NCBI RefSeq assembly: GCF_023101685.1
Contig: NZ_CP082164.1
Span: 4,588,001 to 4,652,000 of the forward strand
Direction: 5' to 3'
DNA: 64,000 nt
Origin: Bradyrhizobium sp. 186
Lineage (GTDB): Bacteria; Pseudomonadota; Alphaproteobacteria; Rhizobiales; Xanthobacteraceae
Part shown: one piece after another, positions 36,123-46,043 of the stretch
Numbering within the stretch: position 1 is the first letter of the stretch
How the letters are laid out: each line of letters opens with the position of its first letter
Notes under the pieces: model-generated
What the model was told of the DNA's origin: nothing
Seen by the model: only the letters and a program-made list of their open reading frames with translations
The model's database searches: none
Made by a program: the position numbers and the translations under genes

Positions 36123-37439
36123 TCACGCCGGCCCAGTTGCACGCGCGGCCTGCGCCATTGCGGGTTGCGGCTTCGGCTGCCGCGACAGCGCCAGCACGAT
36201 CAGCGACGCGAACACGCAGAGCGCGCCGGCGATGAAGAAGGCGGGCAGGTAGCTCTGGAGTAGCGTTCGCGACAGGCCCGCACCGAAAGCGGCGGTGCCG
36301 GCGCCGAGCTGATGGCCGGCAAAGATCCAGCCGAACACCAGATTGGCACGCTCGGGACCGAATTTTTGCGCGGTGAGGCGTACCGTCGGCGGCACCGTGG
36401 CGATCCAGTCGAGCCCGTAGAACATCGCGAAGATCGACAGGCCGTAGAACGAGAAGTCGCTGAACGGCAGGAAGATCAGCGAGAGCCCACGCAGGCCGTA
36501 GTACCAGAACAAGAGCCAGCGATTGTCGTAGCGGTCAGACAGCCAGCCCGACATGATGGTGCCGAAGAAGTCGAAGATGCCCATTGCAGCGAGCAGGCTC
36601 GCCGCCTGCACCTGCGGGATGCCGAAGTCGAGGCACATCGGGATCAGGTGGACCTGGACGAGACCGTTGGTCGAAGCGCCGCAGACGAAGAAGGTCGCGA
36701 ACAGGATCCAGAACGCGCGCGACTTCGAGGCGTCGCGCAGCGTGCCGAGCGCCACGGCCGTGATCGAGCCGTGGCTGACGGGCGGCGCGGGCAGCGGCTC
36801 GGTGCCTTTGTCGCCGAACGGACGCAGGCCCAGATCGCTCGGGCGGTCACGCATCGCAAGCAGCACCGCCAGCGCGGAAACGCCGAGCATGATGCAGACG
36901 AAGCCGAGCGCAAGCCGCCAGCCGAAGCGTTCGGTCAAGCTTGCCAGCAGCGGCAGGAACACGAGCTGGCCGGTGGCGACGCTCGCGGTCATGATGCCGA
37001 CGACAAGGCCGCGGCTTGCTGCGAACCAGCGCGTGGCGATGGTGGCGCCAAGCACCAGCGCGGTCATGCCGGTGCCGATGCCGATCACGACGCCCCACAG
37101 CAGAACGAGCTGCCAGACCTCGGTCATGCCGAGCGAGGCTACCAACGCCGAGACGACGATGAGCTGCGCGGTCAGCGTGACGTTGCGCAGGCCGTAGCGG
37201 TTGAGCAGGGCTGCCGCGAACGGCGCCATCAGCCCGAACAGGATGAAGCGAATCGATAGCGCGGACGAGATCTCCGCCGTGCTCCAGCCGAACTCCTTCT
37301 GCAGGGGAACGATGAACACGCCGGGCGCGCCGACCGTGCCGGCGCTGATCAGCGCGGCGAGGAAGGTCACGCCGACCATCACCCAGCCGTAGTGGATATT
37401 GCGGCGGCTGAGCGATGCCGCGAGCCAGTTCGAGATCAT
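36123..37439 (-). CDS. MFS transporter (monocarboxylate / OFA-like)
   Basis: 438 aa with about 12 hydrophobic segments. It begins with HYGWVMVGVTFLAAL in the first helix and has GVFIVPLQKEFGWSTAEIS, a segment typical of the oxalate/formate and monocarboxylate porters. The middle loop (about residues 200-225) is cytoplasmic and charged. Substrate is probably an organic acid. Stand-alone between the secreted protein and the thiolase gene; the divergent or convergent gene relations give no operon. Confidence 0.88.
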   Translation of the reverse strand: MISNWLAASLSRRNIHYGWVMVGVTFLAALISAGTVGAPGVFIVPLQKEFGWSTAEISSALSIRFILFGLMAPFAAALLNRYGLRNVTLTAQLIVVSALVASLGMTEVWQLVLLWGVVIGIGTGMTALVLGATIATRWFAASRGLVVGIMTASVATGQLVFLPLLASLTERFGWRLALGFVCIMLGVSALAVLLAMRDRPSDLGLRPFGDKGTEPLPAPPVSHGSITAVALGTLRDASKSRAFWILFATFFVCGASTNGLVQVHLIPMCLDFGIPQVQAASLLAAMGIFDFFGTIMSGWLSDRYDNRWLLFWYYGLRGLSLIFLPFSDFSFYGLSIFAMFYGLDWIATVPPTVRLTAQKFGPERANLVFGWIFAGHQLGAGTAAFGAGLSRTLLQSYLPAFFIAGALCVFASLIVLALSRQPKPQPAMAQAARATGPA

Positions 37440-37551
37440 TGGGCCTCAACGTTGATGGGCAGGCTTTTGGGAGACTGCGCGAGGTTGCAGAATGGCACGG
37501 GAACGGCCTGTCGGAAATGACGGAGTTCCCTCATTTTCGGACTTTGTTGCG

Positions 37552-38748
37552 TCAGTGCGCGAGACGCTCGACCGCAATCGCGGTGGCTTCGCCGCCGCCG
37601 ATGCAGAGTGCCGCCACACCTCGCTTGAGGTTCTGTGCCTCGAGCGCGTGCAGCAGCGTCACGATCAGCCGCGCACCGGTGGCGCCGATGGGATGGCCGA
37701 GCGCACAGGCGCCGCCATTGACGTTCAGCTTGTCGCGGGGAATGCCGAGATCACGCTGCGCCGCCATCGCCACCACGGCGAAGGCCTCGTTGATCTCGAA
37801 CAGGTCGACGTCGCCGACGCTCCAGCCGACTTTGTCGAGCAGCTTGCGGATCGCCGGGATCGGCGCCGTGGTGAACCATTGCGGCTCCTGGCTGTGCGTG
37901 GCGTGGCCCTTGATCTCGGCCAGCGCCGGCAGGCCGTTGCGATCGGCGAGCGACCGTTTCGTCAGGACGAGCGCGGCGGCGCCGTCGGCATTCGCGGAGG
38001 AGGCTGCTGGCGTGATGGTGCCATTCGCGCGGAAGGCTGCCTTCAATCCGGGGATTTTTGCAGGATCGACCTTCAGCGGATGCTCGTCATTGGCGATGAT
38101 TCGGGGACCCGCCTTCTCGGTCAGCGTGATCGGCGCGATCTCTGCCCTGAACGCGTCGCCCTCGACCGCCTTGCGGGCGCGGCTGAGCGTTTCCATCGCA
38201 TAGGCGTCCTGGTCCTTGCGGGTGAACTGATAGGCTTCTGCCGTGGCCTCGCCGAAATCGCCCATCGAGCGGCCGGTCTCGTAGGCGTCCTCCAGTCCGT
38301 CCATCATCATGTGGTCGATGATGCGGTCATGGCCGGCGCGATAGCCGCCGCGCGCTTTCGCCAGCAGATAGGGCGCATTGCTCATGCTCTCCATGCCGCC
38401 GGAGACGACGATCTCGGCCGAGCCCGCGCGGATGATGTCGTGCGCCAGCATGGTCGCCTTCATGCCGGAGCCGCAGACCTTGTTGACCGTGGTTGCGCCG
38501 GTGGAATCGGGCAGGCCGGCCGCGCGTGCCGCCTGCCGCGCCGGCGCCTGGCCTTGGCCGGCCGGCAGCACGCAGCCCATGAAGACCTCGTCGACCTTCT
38601 CGGGCGCCAGCTTTGCACGCTCCAGCGCCGCGCCGATCACGTGCGACCCGAGCTTATGCGCAGCCAGCGGCGACAATTCGCCCATAAAGCGGCCGAGCGG
38701 GGTGCGCGCGGTGGAGACGATGACGACGGGATCGGCGGCTTCGGCCAT
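37552..38748 (-). CDS. Acetyl-CoA C-acyltransferase (thiolase), biosynthetic/degradative AtoB type
   Basis: 398 aa classical thiolase. Nucleophile C92 in NKVCGSGMKA, catalytic H in GHPIGATG and the second cysteine in CIGGGEATA near the C-terminus. NEAF is present, unlike the thiolases at 13441 and 16410. It makes or cleaves acetoacetyl-CoA or 3-ketoacyl-CoA. AGGGAG lies before the ATG. The upstream 60 bp has two palindromes (38775-38800), possible regulator sites. The preceding hydratase gene at 38916 on the same strand gives a small fatty-acid set. Confidence 0.93.
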   Translation of the reverse strand: MAEAADPVVIVSTARTPLGRFMGELSPLAAHKLGSHVIGAALERAKLAPEKVDEVFMGCVLPAGQGQAPARQAARAAGLPDSTGATTVNKVCGSGMKATMLAHDIIRAGSAEIVVSGGMESMSNAPYLLAKARGGYRAGHDRIIDHMMMDGLEDAYETGRSMGDFGEATAEAYQFTRKDQDAYAMETLSRARKAVEGDAFRAEIAPITLTEKAGPRIIANDEHPLKVDPAKIPGLKAAFRANGTITPAASSANADGAAALVLTKRSLADRNGLPALAEIKGHATHSQEPQWFTTAPIPAIRKLLDKVGWSVGDVDLFEINEAFAVVAMAAQRDLGIPRDKLNVNGGACALGHPIGATGARLIVTLLHALEAQNLKRGVAALCIGGGEATAIAVERLAH

Positions 38749-38774
38749 GGTGGAGCTCCCTGCGATGGCGGGTA

Positions 38775-38800
38775 GGTAAGATTATTACCATCATATGATG
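38775..38800. promoter_or_regulatory. Two adjoining palindromes upstream of the thiolase gene
   Basis: GGTAA-GATTA-TTACC (38775-38789) followed by a perfect 12-bp palindrome CATCATATGATG (38789-38800), 27-52 bp before the thiolase start. The TATGAT/ATCAT core recurs in the palindrome at 39812. Possible TetR-type operators. Confidence 0.45.
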
Positions 38801-38915
38801 CAGCGCAAAAAATGCAACTGCGCAGGGCATGAGAAATTGTCGTGGTTCGGATGAGATTTGTTGTGCTGTTCGGGAGATCGCCTTCGCGGGCATGACACCG
38901 CATGTGGGAGAGAGG

Positions 38916-39686
38916 CTACCGCTTCCGACTCACAAACGCCTGCATCAGCCGCGTCGGCTCGTCCGTCAGAAACGACTCGCCGAATACCTTCACGCTCAAA
39001 TTTACCGACTCCGTCAGCGGCAGCTCCTCCCACTGCCGCAGCAGCGCCTTCTGCGACCGCAGCGCCTCGGGGCCGCATTCGAGCAGCGCCTTTACGGTGT
39101 GCTCGACGGCCGTATCCAACCCGCCCTCCGGCGCGACCTTGTCGACCAGTCCCCAGGCCAGCGCCTTCGGCGCGTCGATGTTGTCCGCCGTCATCACCAG
39201 CCAGCGCGCGCGGGCCCACCCGATCAGGCGCGGCAGCAGCGCTGCGTGGATCACCGAGGGGATGCCGACACGCACTTCCGGCATGCCGAAATGTGCATCG
39301 TGCGCGGCGATCCGGAAATCGCAGGCGGCCGCGACTTCGAGCCCGCCGCCGAGGCACCAGCCGGGCATCCGCGCGATCACGGGGGCGGGGAAGGCGCGTA
39401 CGGCCTCGCAGAGATCGCGCAGGCGGCTGATGAAGGCCTCCGCCGACTTTTGATCGAGCTTCGCCATCTCCTTGATGTCGGCGCCCCCGATCATGCTCTT
39501 CTCGCTCTGGCCGCGCAGCACCACGACGCGAATGCTGCGGTCAGAGGCAAGCTGCTGCAACCCTTCGCGCACCGCGTCGGTCACGGGCGAGCCCAGGATG
39601 TTGAGCGAGCCGGCATTGCAGATCGTGACATGAACGACGCCGCGCGCATCGCGCGTCACGCCGCAGTGATGATTGAGCATTTCCAT
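38916..39686 (-). CDS. Enoyl-CoA hydratase/isomerase family protein
   Basis: 256 aa crotonase-fold enzyme. The start at 39686 (MEMLNHH) is chosen over 39740 because the extra 18 residues do not belong to the fold; ribosome site weak. IGGADIKEM and WCLGGGLEVAAA form the oxyanion hole. The second catalytic position in MPEVRVGIPS has a glutamate, as in most hydratases. It hydrates enoyl-CoA or rearranges a double bond. Lies between thiolase and thioesterase genes, so a role in fatty-acid oxidation is likely. Confidence 0.9.
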   Translation of the reverse strand: MEMLNHHCGVTRDARGVVHVTICNAGSLNILGSPVTDAVREGLQQLASDRSIRVVVLRGQSEKSMIGGADIKEMAKLDQKSAEAFISRLRDLCEAVRAFPAPVIARMPGWCLGGGLEVAAACDFRIAAHDAHFGMPEVRVGIPSVIHAALLPRLIGWARARWLVMTADNIDAPKALAWGLVDKVAPEGGLDTAVEHTVKALLECGPEALRSQKALLRQWEELPLTESVNLSVKVFGESFLTDEPTRLMQAFVSRKR

Positions 39687-39811
39687 TGTGGGATCTCGAA
39701 GTTTCGTGGACGTACGCGATAGCGCGCCGGTCGAGATCACTTCCGGGCCGAAACGGGGTGCTTGTCAAGCGGGCGGGGAAACGGAGTTGCCAGCGTGAAG
39801 TCCGCAGCATA

Positions 39812-39829
39812 GTATGATGTAAATCATAC
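39812..39829. promoter_or_regulatory. Perfect inverted repeat before the thioesterase gene
   Basis: GTATGAT-GTAA-ATCATAC: 7-bp perfect arms, 12 bp before the ATG at 39842. Shares TATGAT with the palindrome upstream of the thiolase. Candidate operator for the TetR protein encoded at 40440. Confidence 0.5.
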
Positions 39830-39841
39830 CAAGAGGCGACC

Positions 39842-40375
39842 ATGACCGACATCGATCAACTCGATCTGTTTTCGCCCGAGCTCCGGCGCGAGCGTGTGGT
39901 GGACTGGCAGGTGCCGACGCCGGTTGCGAAGGCGGCGATGGGGCTTTCCGGCATGGACGCCATGCTCGGGATTCGCGACGGCCGCCTGCCGCCGCCACCC
40001 TTCGCAAAGCTGATTGGTTTCACGATGGCCGTGGTCGAGCCGGGGCGGATTGTCATGGAACTGGCGCCCCGGGAGGATCTCGAAAATACCATCGGCCTCC
40101 TGCACGGGGCGACCGCCGCGGCGCTGCTCGATACCGCCATGGGTTGTGCGATCTCGACCAGGCTAGAGGCCGGGCAGGGATCCGTTACGCTCGATCTGAA
40201 GCTGACCTTCCTGCGTCCGCTCTCGGTCCGTTCGGGGCTGATTTCGGCAGAAGGCAAGGTGATCAAGTTGGGGCGGCAGACCAGCTACGCCGAGGGCTTC
40301 GTCCGCGACGGCAAGGGGGCGCTCGCGGTCCATGCAACTGCAACCTTTTCCATGATCGGCAACAACTTAACATGA
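39842..40375 (+). CDS. PaaI-type hotdog thioesterase
   Basis: 177 aa. An N-terminal extension of about 45 residues precedes the single hotdog domain; GLLHGATAAALLDTAMGCAI is the central helix with the HGG/HGA signature, and DLKLTFLRPL is the following strand. It cleaves acyl-CoA (aryl or medium-chain). AAGAGGCG precedes the ATG. The gene is divergent from the hydratase and 64 bp before the TetR gene, probably co-regulated with the fatty-acid set. Confidence 0.88.
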   Translation: MTDIDQLDLFSPELRRERVVDWQVPTPVAKAAMGLSGMDAMLGIRDGRLPPPPFAKLIGFTMAVVEPGRIVMELAPREDLENTIGLLHGATAAALLDTAMGCAISTRLEAGQGSVTLDLKLTFLRPLSVRSGLISAEGKVIKLGRQTSYAEGFVRDGKGALAVHATATFSMIGNNLT

Positions 40376-40439
40376 ATTAATGCAGCCATTTCGGCATTTG
40401 CGTGTTATGAAATGACTTCCGACATCCAATGAGAACCGC

Positions 40440-41066
40440 ATGCGCTACTCCCGGGAACACAAGCAGGAAACCCACGACCGCATCGTGAAGAAGGCTTCCG
40501 TGCGGCTGCGCGAAAAGGGCGCCCACGGCATCGGCGTCGCCGATCTCATGAAACAGGCGGGCCTCACCCATGGTGGGTTCTATGCGCATTTCGATTCCCG
40601 CGAGGCGCTGGTGATCGAGGCTTTTGCCTACGCTATGGACCGCTCGATGGAGCACTGGCGCAAGCAGTCCGATCAGGTCGCGCCGGAGAAGCAGCTCACC
40701 CAGATCGTCGAGACCTATCTCTCAGCATTACATCGCGACAATCCCGGCCACGGCTGCTCGATCGCCTCATTGGGCGCGGAGATCTCCCGCGAGAGCCCGA
40801 AGACGCGCAAGGCTTTTGCCGGCAAGCTCGACGAGATGATCGAGATGATCGTGGACTACATTCCCGGCCTGCCGCGCAAGGCCGCACGCAAGCAGGCGAT
40901 CGCCACGCTGGCGACGATGGCCGGCACCATGCTGCTGGCGCGCATTGCCGGCACCAGCGAGCTGTCGGACGAGGTGCTGAAGGCCGGCAAGGATAGTGCG
41001 CTCGACGGCGCGCGCCGCGAGCCGGTGAAGGCGGTAGCGAAGAAGCCGCGCGAGAAGCAGAACTAG
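40440..41066 (+). CDS. TetR-family transcriptional regulator
   Basis: 208 aa. N-terminal helix-turn-helix GVADLMKQAGLTHGGFYAHF (about 33-52), then an all-helical ligand domain with a C-terminal lysine/arginine-rich tail. The AcrR-like subfamily with GLTHGGFYAHF is frequent in rhizobia. The nearby thioesterase, hydratase and thiolase genes and the shared palindromes make fatty-acyl-CoA-responsive repression plausible. Confidence 0.9.
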   Translation: MRYSREHKQETHDRIVKKASVRLREKGAHGIGVADLMKQAGLTHGGFYAHFDSREALVIEAFAYAMDRSMEHWRKQSDQVAPEKQLTQIVETYLSALHRDNPGHGCSIASLGAEISRESPKTRKAFAGKLDEMIEMIVDYIPGLPRKAARKQAIATLATMAGTMLLARIAGTSELSDEVLKAGKDSALDGARREPVKAVAKKPREKQN

Positions 41067-41072
41067 GGGATG

Positions 41073-41176
41073 CCGTAGGGTGGGCAAAGGCGCCCTTGCG
41101 CCGTGCCCACCATCTCTCCATGATCGCAACAGAAGCGGTGGGCACGCCGCGTCCCGTCGCTTTGCCCACCCTACGG
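41073..41176. repeat. Dispersed palindromic repeat, family B (copy 2)
   Basis: Starts CCGTAGGGTGGGCAAAGG and ends GCTTTGCCCACCCTACGG. Inner arms GTGCCCACC and GGTGGGCAC. Same element as 14617-14704 but longer and better kept. Lies between the convergent TetR and LysR genes. Confidence 0.9.
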
Positions 41177-41184
41177 CCCTCGAT

Positions 41185-42093
41185 TCACCGTCCCGCAAAC
41201 AGCGTCCGCTCGCGCTCGACGATCTCCGAAATGTAATCAGCCACCGCCCTGATCCGCGCGAGATCCTTGCTGTCGGCATGCATCAGCATCCAGAAGGTGC
41301 GGGTGATCGAAACTTCCTCCGGCAGCACAGGCCTGAGCCCAGAATATTCGCTCGCCATGAAGTGCGGCAGCACGGCGATGCCGAAGCCTGCGAGCGTGGC
41401 GTTGAGCTGCGCGATCAAATTGGCGCTGCGGAAGCGCGCCGAAATCCGCGGCGAGACCTGCGGCAGGTAGTCGAGCTCAGGCGTGAACAACAGCTCCTCG
41501 ATGTAGCCGACGAAGCGGTGCTGCGGCAGCACTTCGCGTGAGGTGATCGCCGGGAAGCGGTCGAGATAGGCGGGCGCGGCATAGAGCCCAAGCCGGTAGT
41601 CGAGCAGCTTGCGGCCGACGATGCGGCCCTCCTTCGGCATGGTCAGGCTGATGGCGATATCGGCCTCGCGCTTGGAGAGGCTGAACAGCCGGGCGGTGGC
41701 CACAAGTTGCAAATCGAGATCGGGATACCGGTCGGCGAACGGCGCGAGGCGGGGCGCGAGGAAAGCCGTGCCGAACCCGTCGGGCGCCCCGATCCGCACC
41801 GTGCCGGTCAGCCGTGCCACCGAGCCGCCGACCTGTTCCTGGTTGGCGACGATGGTCGATTCCATCGCCTCAGCGCTGTCGGCGACGCGCTGGCCGGCTT
41901 CGGTCAGCAAATAGCCGGTCTTGCGCCGGTCAAACAGTTTGGCGGAGAGGTGCCTTTCCAGCCGGTCGACGCGCCGGATCACCGTGGCATGATCGACTCC
42001 GAGCTGTTTTGCCGCAGCCGAGACCGAGCCGCCCCGAACGATGGCCAGCACGAAGCGGAAGTCGTCCCAATCGATGGTGCCTTGATCCAGCAT
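41185..42093 (-). CDS. LysR-family transcriptional regulator, divergent from mmsA
   Basis: 302 aa from the ATG at 42093 (MLDQGTIDWDDFRF), the normal LysR beginning; a longer frame starts at 42162. Helix-turn-helix with GSVSAAAKQLGVDHATVIRRV (about 25-45), then the effector-binding domain. Divergent from mmsA with an inverted repeat in between (42128-42156), so it probably controls the valine cluster. The effector may be a branched-chain intermediate. Confidence 0.88.
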   Translation of the reverse strand: MLDQGTIDWDDFRFVLAIVRGGSVSAAAKQLGVDHATVIRRVDRLERHLSAKLFDRRKTGYLLTEAGQRVADSAEAMESTIVANQEQVGGSVARLTGTVRIGAPDGFGTAFLAPRLAPFADRYPDLDLQLVATARLFSLSKREADIAISLTMPKEGRIVGRKLLDYRLGLYAAPAYLDRFPAITSREVLPQHRFVGYIEELLFTPELDYLPQVSPRISARFRSANLIAQLNATLAGFGIAVLPHFMASEYSGLRPVLPEEVSITRTFWMLMHADSKDLARIRAVADYISEIVERERTLFAGR

Positions 42094-42127
42094 TTTCGCA
42101 CATCTATGGTGCATTATCTCAGACTTG

Positions 42128-42156
42128 AATCCTATAAAATGCAGGTTGATAGGATT
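42128..42156. promoter_or_regulatory. Inverted repeat between LysR and mmsA, likely LysR site
   Basis: AATCCTAT and ATAGGATT (perfect 8-bp arms) with a 13-bp spacer, 35 bp before the mmsA start. The length and position fit a LysR-type recognition site, although the arms are spaced more widely than the usual T-N11-A. Confidence 0.55.
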
Positions 42157-42190
42157 TGTCAAAGCGATCAGGCCTCAAGGAGATCATTCC

Positions 42191-43687
<1,497 letters not shown>

Positions 43688-43702
43688 GGCTGTAGCCCAG
43701 CC

Positions 43703-43787
43703 CGTCATTGCGAGCGCAGCGAAGCAATCCATATCGCCGCGAAAAGAAAGAGTGGATTGCTTCGTCGCTTCGCTCCTCGCAATGACG
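43703..43787. repeat. Dispersed palindromic repeat, family C
   Basis: Outer arms CGTCATTGCGAG and CTCGCAATGACG are perfect; inner arms carry GAAGCAATCCA and TGGATTGCTTC. It lies between mmsA and the acyl-CoA dehydrogenase gene, inside the valine operon, and would fold in the mRNA. Confidence 0.9.
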
Positions 43788-43807
43788 AGAACAATGAGCA
43801 GCCTAGC

Positions 43808-44950
43808 ATGCAGTTCGCTCTGAACGAGGATCAGATCGCGGTTCGCGACATGGCGTTGGCGTTTGCGGCGGAGAAGATTGCGCCGCATGCGCTGCGCTGG
43901 GACGAGGAAAAACATTTCCCCGTCGAAGTGATGCGCGAGGCCGCCACGCTCGGCATGGGCGGCATCTACATCCGCGACGATGTCGGCGGCTCCGCCATGA
44001 CGCGGTTCGACGCGGCGTTGATTTTTGAGGCGCTGGCGACGGGCTGTCCGACCACCTCGGCCTTCATCTCCATCCACAACATGGCGTCCTGGATGATCGA
44101 TGCCTATGGCAGCGACAGCCAGCGCCAGAAGTGGCTGCCAAAACTCTGCACCATGGAGCTGATCGCAAGCTACTGCCTGACCGAGCCGGGCGCCGGCTCC
44201 GACGCGGCGGCGCTGCGCACCCGCGCGGTGCGCGACGGCGATCATTACATCCTCAACGGCCAGAAGCAGTTCATCTCGGGCGCCGGCGGCACCGACCTGC
44301 TGGTCGCGATGGTGCGCACCGGCGGCGACGGCCCCGGCGGCATCTCGACGCTGGTGATCGACGGCAAGACGCCCGGCGTCTCCTTGGGCACCAATGAGCG
44401 CAAGATGGGCTGGAACGCGCAGCCGACCCGGGCGGTAATGTTCGAGAACGCCCGCGTGCCGGTCGCCAACCGGCTGAGCGAGGAGGGCGTCGGATTCAAG
44501 ATCGCGATGGCCGGCCTCGATGGCGGCCGCCTCAACATCACGGCCTGTTCGCTCGGCGGCGCGCAGACCGCGCTCGACAAGGCGCGCGCCTACATGAAGG
44601 AGCGCAAGGCCTTCGGCAAACGGCTCGACGAATTCCAGGCGCTGCAATTCCGTCTGGCCGACATGGCGATCGAGCTGGAGGCCGCGCGCACCTTCCTGTG
44701 GCGCGCAGCCGCCGCGCTCGATCGCAAGGATCCGGACGCCACCATGCTCTGCGCGATGGCCAAGCGCTTCGGCACCGATGCCGGTTTCGAGGTCGCAAAC
44801 CAGGCGCTCCAGCTCCACGGCGGCTACGGCTATCTCAGCGAATACGGTATCGAGAAGATCGTGCGCGATCTGCGCGTGCACCAGATTCTCGAAGGCACCA
44901 ATGAAATCATGCGGCTCATCGTGGCGCGCAAACTGATCGAGGGTGCATGA
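43808..44950 (+). CDS. Acyl-CoA dehydrogenase, isobutyryl-CoA type
   Basis: 380 aa from the ATG at 43808; the longer frame from 43757 is made of the repeat just before it. YCLTEPGAGSD is the flavin-substrate region; the catalytic glutamate lies in ILEGTNEIM, as in isobutyryl- and short-chain dehydrogenases. Position between mmsA and the 3-hydroxyisobutyryl-CoA hydrolase assigns it to isobutyryl-CoA oxidation to methacrylyl-CoA. The stop overlaps the next ATG (ATGA), so translation is coupled. Confidence 0.92.
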   Translation: MQFALNEDQIAVRDMALAFAAEKIAPHALRWDEEKHFPVEVMREAATLGMGGIYIRDDVGGSAMTRFDAALIFEALATGCPTTSAFISIHNMASWMIDAYGSDSQRQKWLPKLCTMELIASYCLTEPGAGSDAAALRTRAVRDGDHYILNGQKQFISGAGGTDLLVAMVRTGGDGPGGISTLVIDGKTPGVSLGTNERKMGWNAQPTRAVMFENARVPVANRLSEEGVGFKIAMAGLDGGRLNITACSLGGAQTALDKARAYMKERKAFGKRLDEFQALQFRLADMAIELEAARTFLWRAAAALDRKDPDATMLCAMAKRFGTDAGFEVANQALQLHGGYGYLSEYGIEKIVRDLRVHQILEGTNEIMRLIVARKLIEGA

Positions 44951-46017
44951 TGACGGCAGTGGAAGAGGGCGATCTGATCGCCCGTGTCGAAGGCGCGGCC
45001 GGCGTGATCCGGCTCAATCGTCCCAAGGCCATCAACGCCGTGACGCTGGAGATGTTTCGCGACATCGAGAAGGCGCTCGACCGCTTCGAGGCCGATCCCG
45101 CCGTCGCCGTGATTCTGCTGGAAGGTGCCGGCGAGCGCGGCCTGTGCGCCGGCGGTGACATCCGCGCGCTCTGGGAAAGCTCGAAGGTCAACGGCGATCT
45201 CGGCAAGATATTGTGGCGGGAGGAATACATTCTCAACGCCCGTATCAAGGCATTTCCGAAGCCCTATGTCGCGTTCATGGACGGCATCGTGATGGGCGGT
45301 GGCGTCGGCCTGTCCGCGCATGCAAGCCACCGTGTCGTCACCGACCGCACCAAGCTCGCGATGCCCGAAGTCGGGCTCGGCTTCTTCCCCGATGTCGGCG
45401 GCACCTGGCTGCTCTCGCGCTCGCCGGGCGAGATCGGCACCTATATCGGCCTGACCGGCCAGACCATGAACGGGCCGGACGCGATCCATGCGAAGTTCGC
45501 CGATGCTGTCGTGCCGGCGGCGAAATTGCCGGAGCTACGCGATGCGCTGACGAAAGTTCGCTCCGGGGTGACCGCGGCCGATGTCAGCAAGCTCATCAAC
45601 GGCTTTGCGACCAGCGATGCCGCGGGGCCGGTGGCGGCAAAACAGGCGACCATCGATGCGCTGTTCGGCTTCGACCGCATGGAGGACATCCTCGCCGCGC
45701 TCAAGCGTGACGGCTCTGACTTCGCGCAGGCGACATTGAAGACGCTCGGCGAGAAATCGCCGCGCGGCATGGTGGTGACGCTGAAGCTGCTGCGGCTTGC
45801 GCGTGCCGCCTCGAGCCTGGAAGAGTGCCTGGTGCGCGAGTATCGCGCCGCGCTGGAAGTCTTCCGCAGCGACGATTTTCGCGACGGCGTGCGCGCCGCG
45901 GTGATCGATAAGGATCGCAACCCAACCTGGTCGCCGCCGCGCATCGAGGATGTGACGCCGGACATGCTTGCCCCGTATTTCGCCGAGATAGGCACCGACG
46001 AACTCAAGTTCAACTAA
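44947..46017 (+). CDS. 3-Hydroxyisobutyryl-CoA hydrolase
   Basis: 356 aa crotonase-fold hydrolase, longer than ordinary hydratases. GGGVGLSAHASHRVVTDRTK and the block MPEVGLGFFPDVGGTW are characteristic of HIBCH; the catalytic glutamate lies in the second block. It releases CoA from 3-hydroxyisobutyryl-CoA, saving the cell from toxic methacrylyl-CoA. ATGA overlap with the dehydrogenase. A start at the next ATG (44950) is possible. Confidence 0.92.
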   Translation: MMTAVEEGDLIARVEGAAGVIRLNRPKAINAVTLEMFRDIEKALDRFEADPAVAVILLEGAGERGLCAGGDIRALWESSKVNGDLGKILWREEYILNARIKAFPKPYVAFMDGIVMGGGVGLSAHASHRVVTDRTKLAMPEVGLGFFPDVGGTWLLSRSPGEIGTYIGLTGQTMNGPDAIHAKFADAVVPAAKLPELRDALTKVRSGVTAADVSKLINGFATSDAAGPVAAKQATIDALFGFDRMEDILAALKRDGSDFAQATLKTLGEKSPRGMVVTLKLLRLARAASSLEECLVREYRAALEVFRSDDFRDGVRAAVIDKDRNPTWSPPRIEDVTPDMLAPYFAEIGTDELKFN

Positions 46018-46043
46018 CAACGCTACAAGCGGAGGAAACGAAG

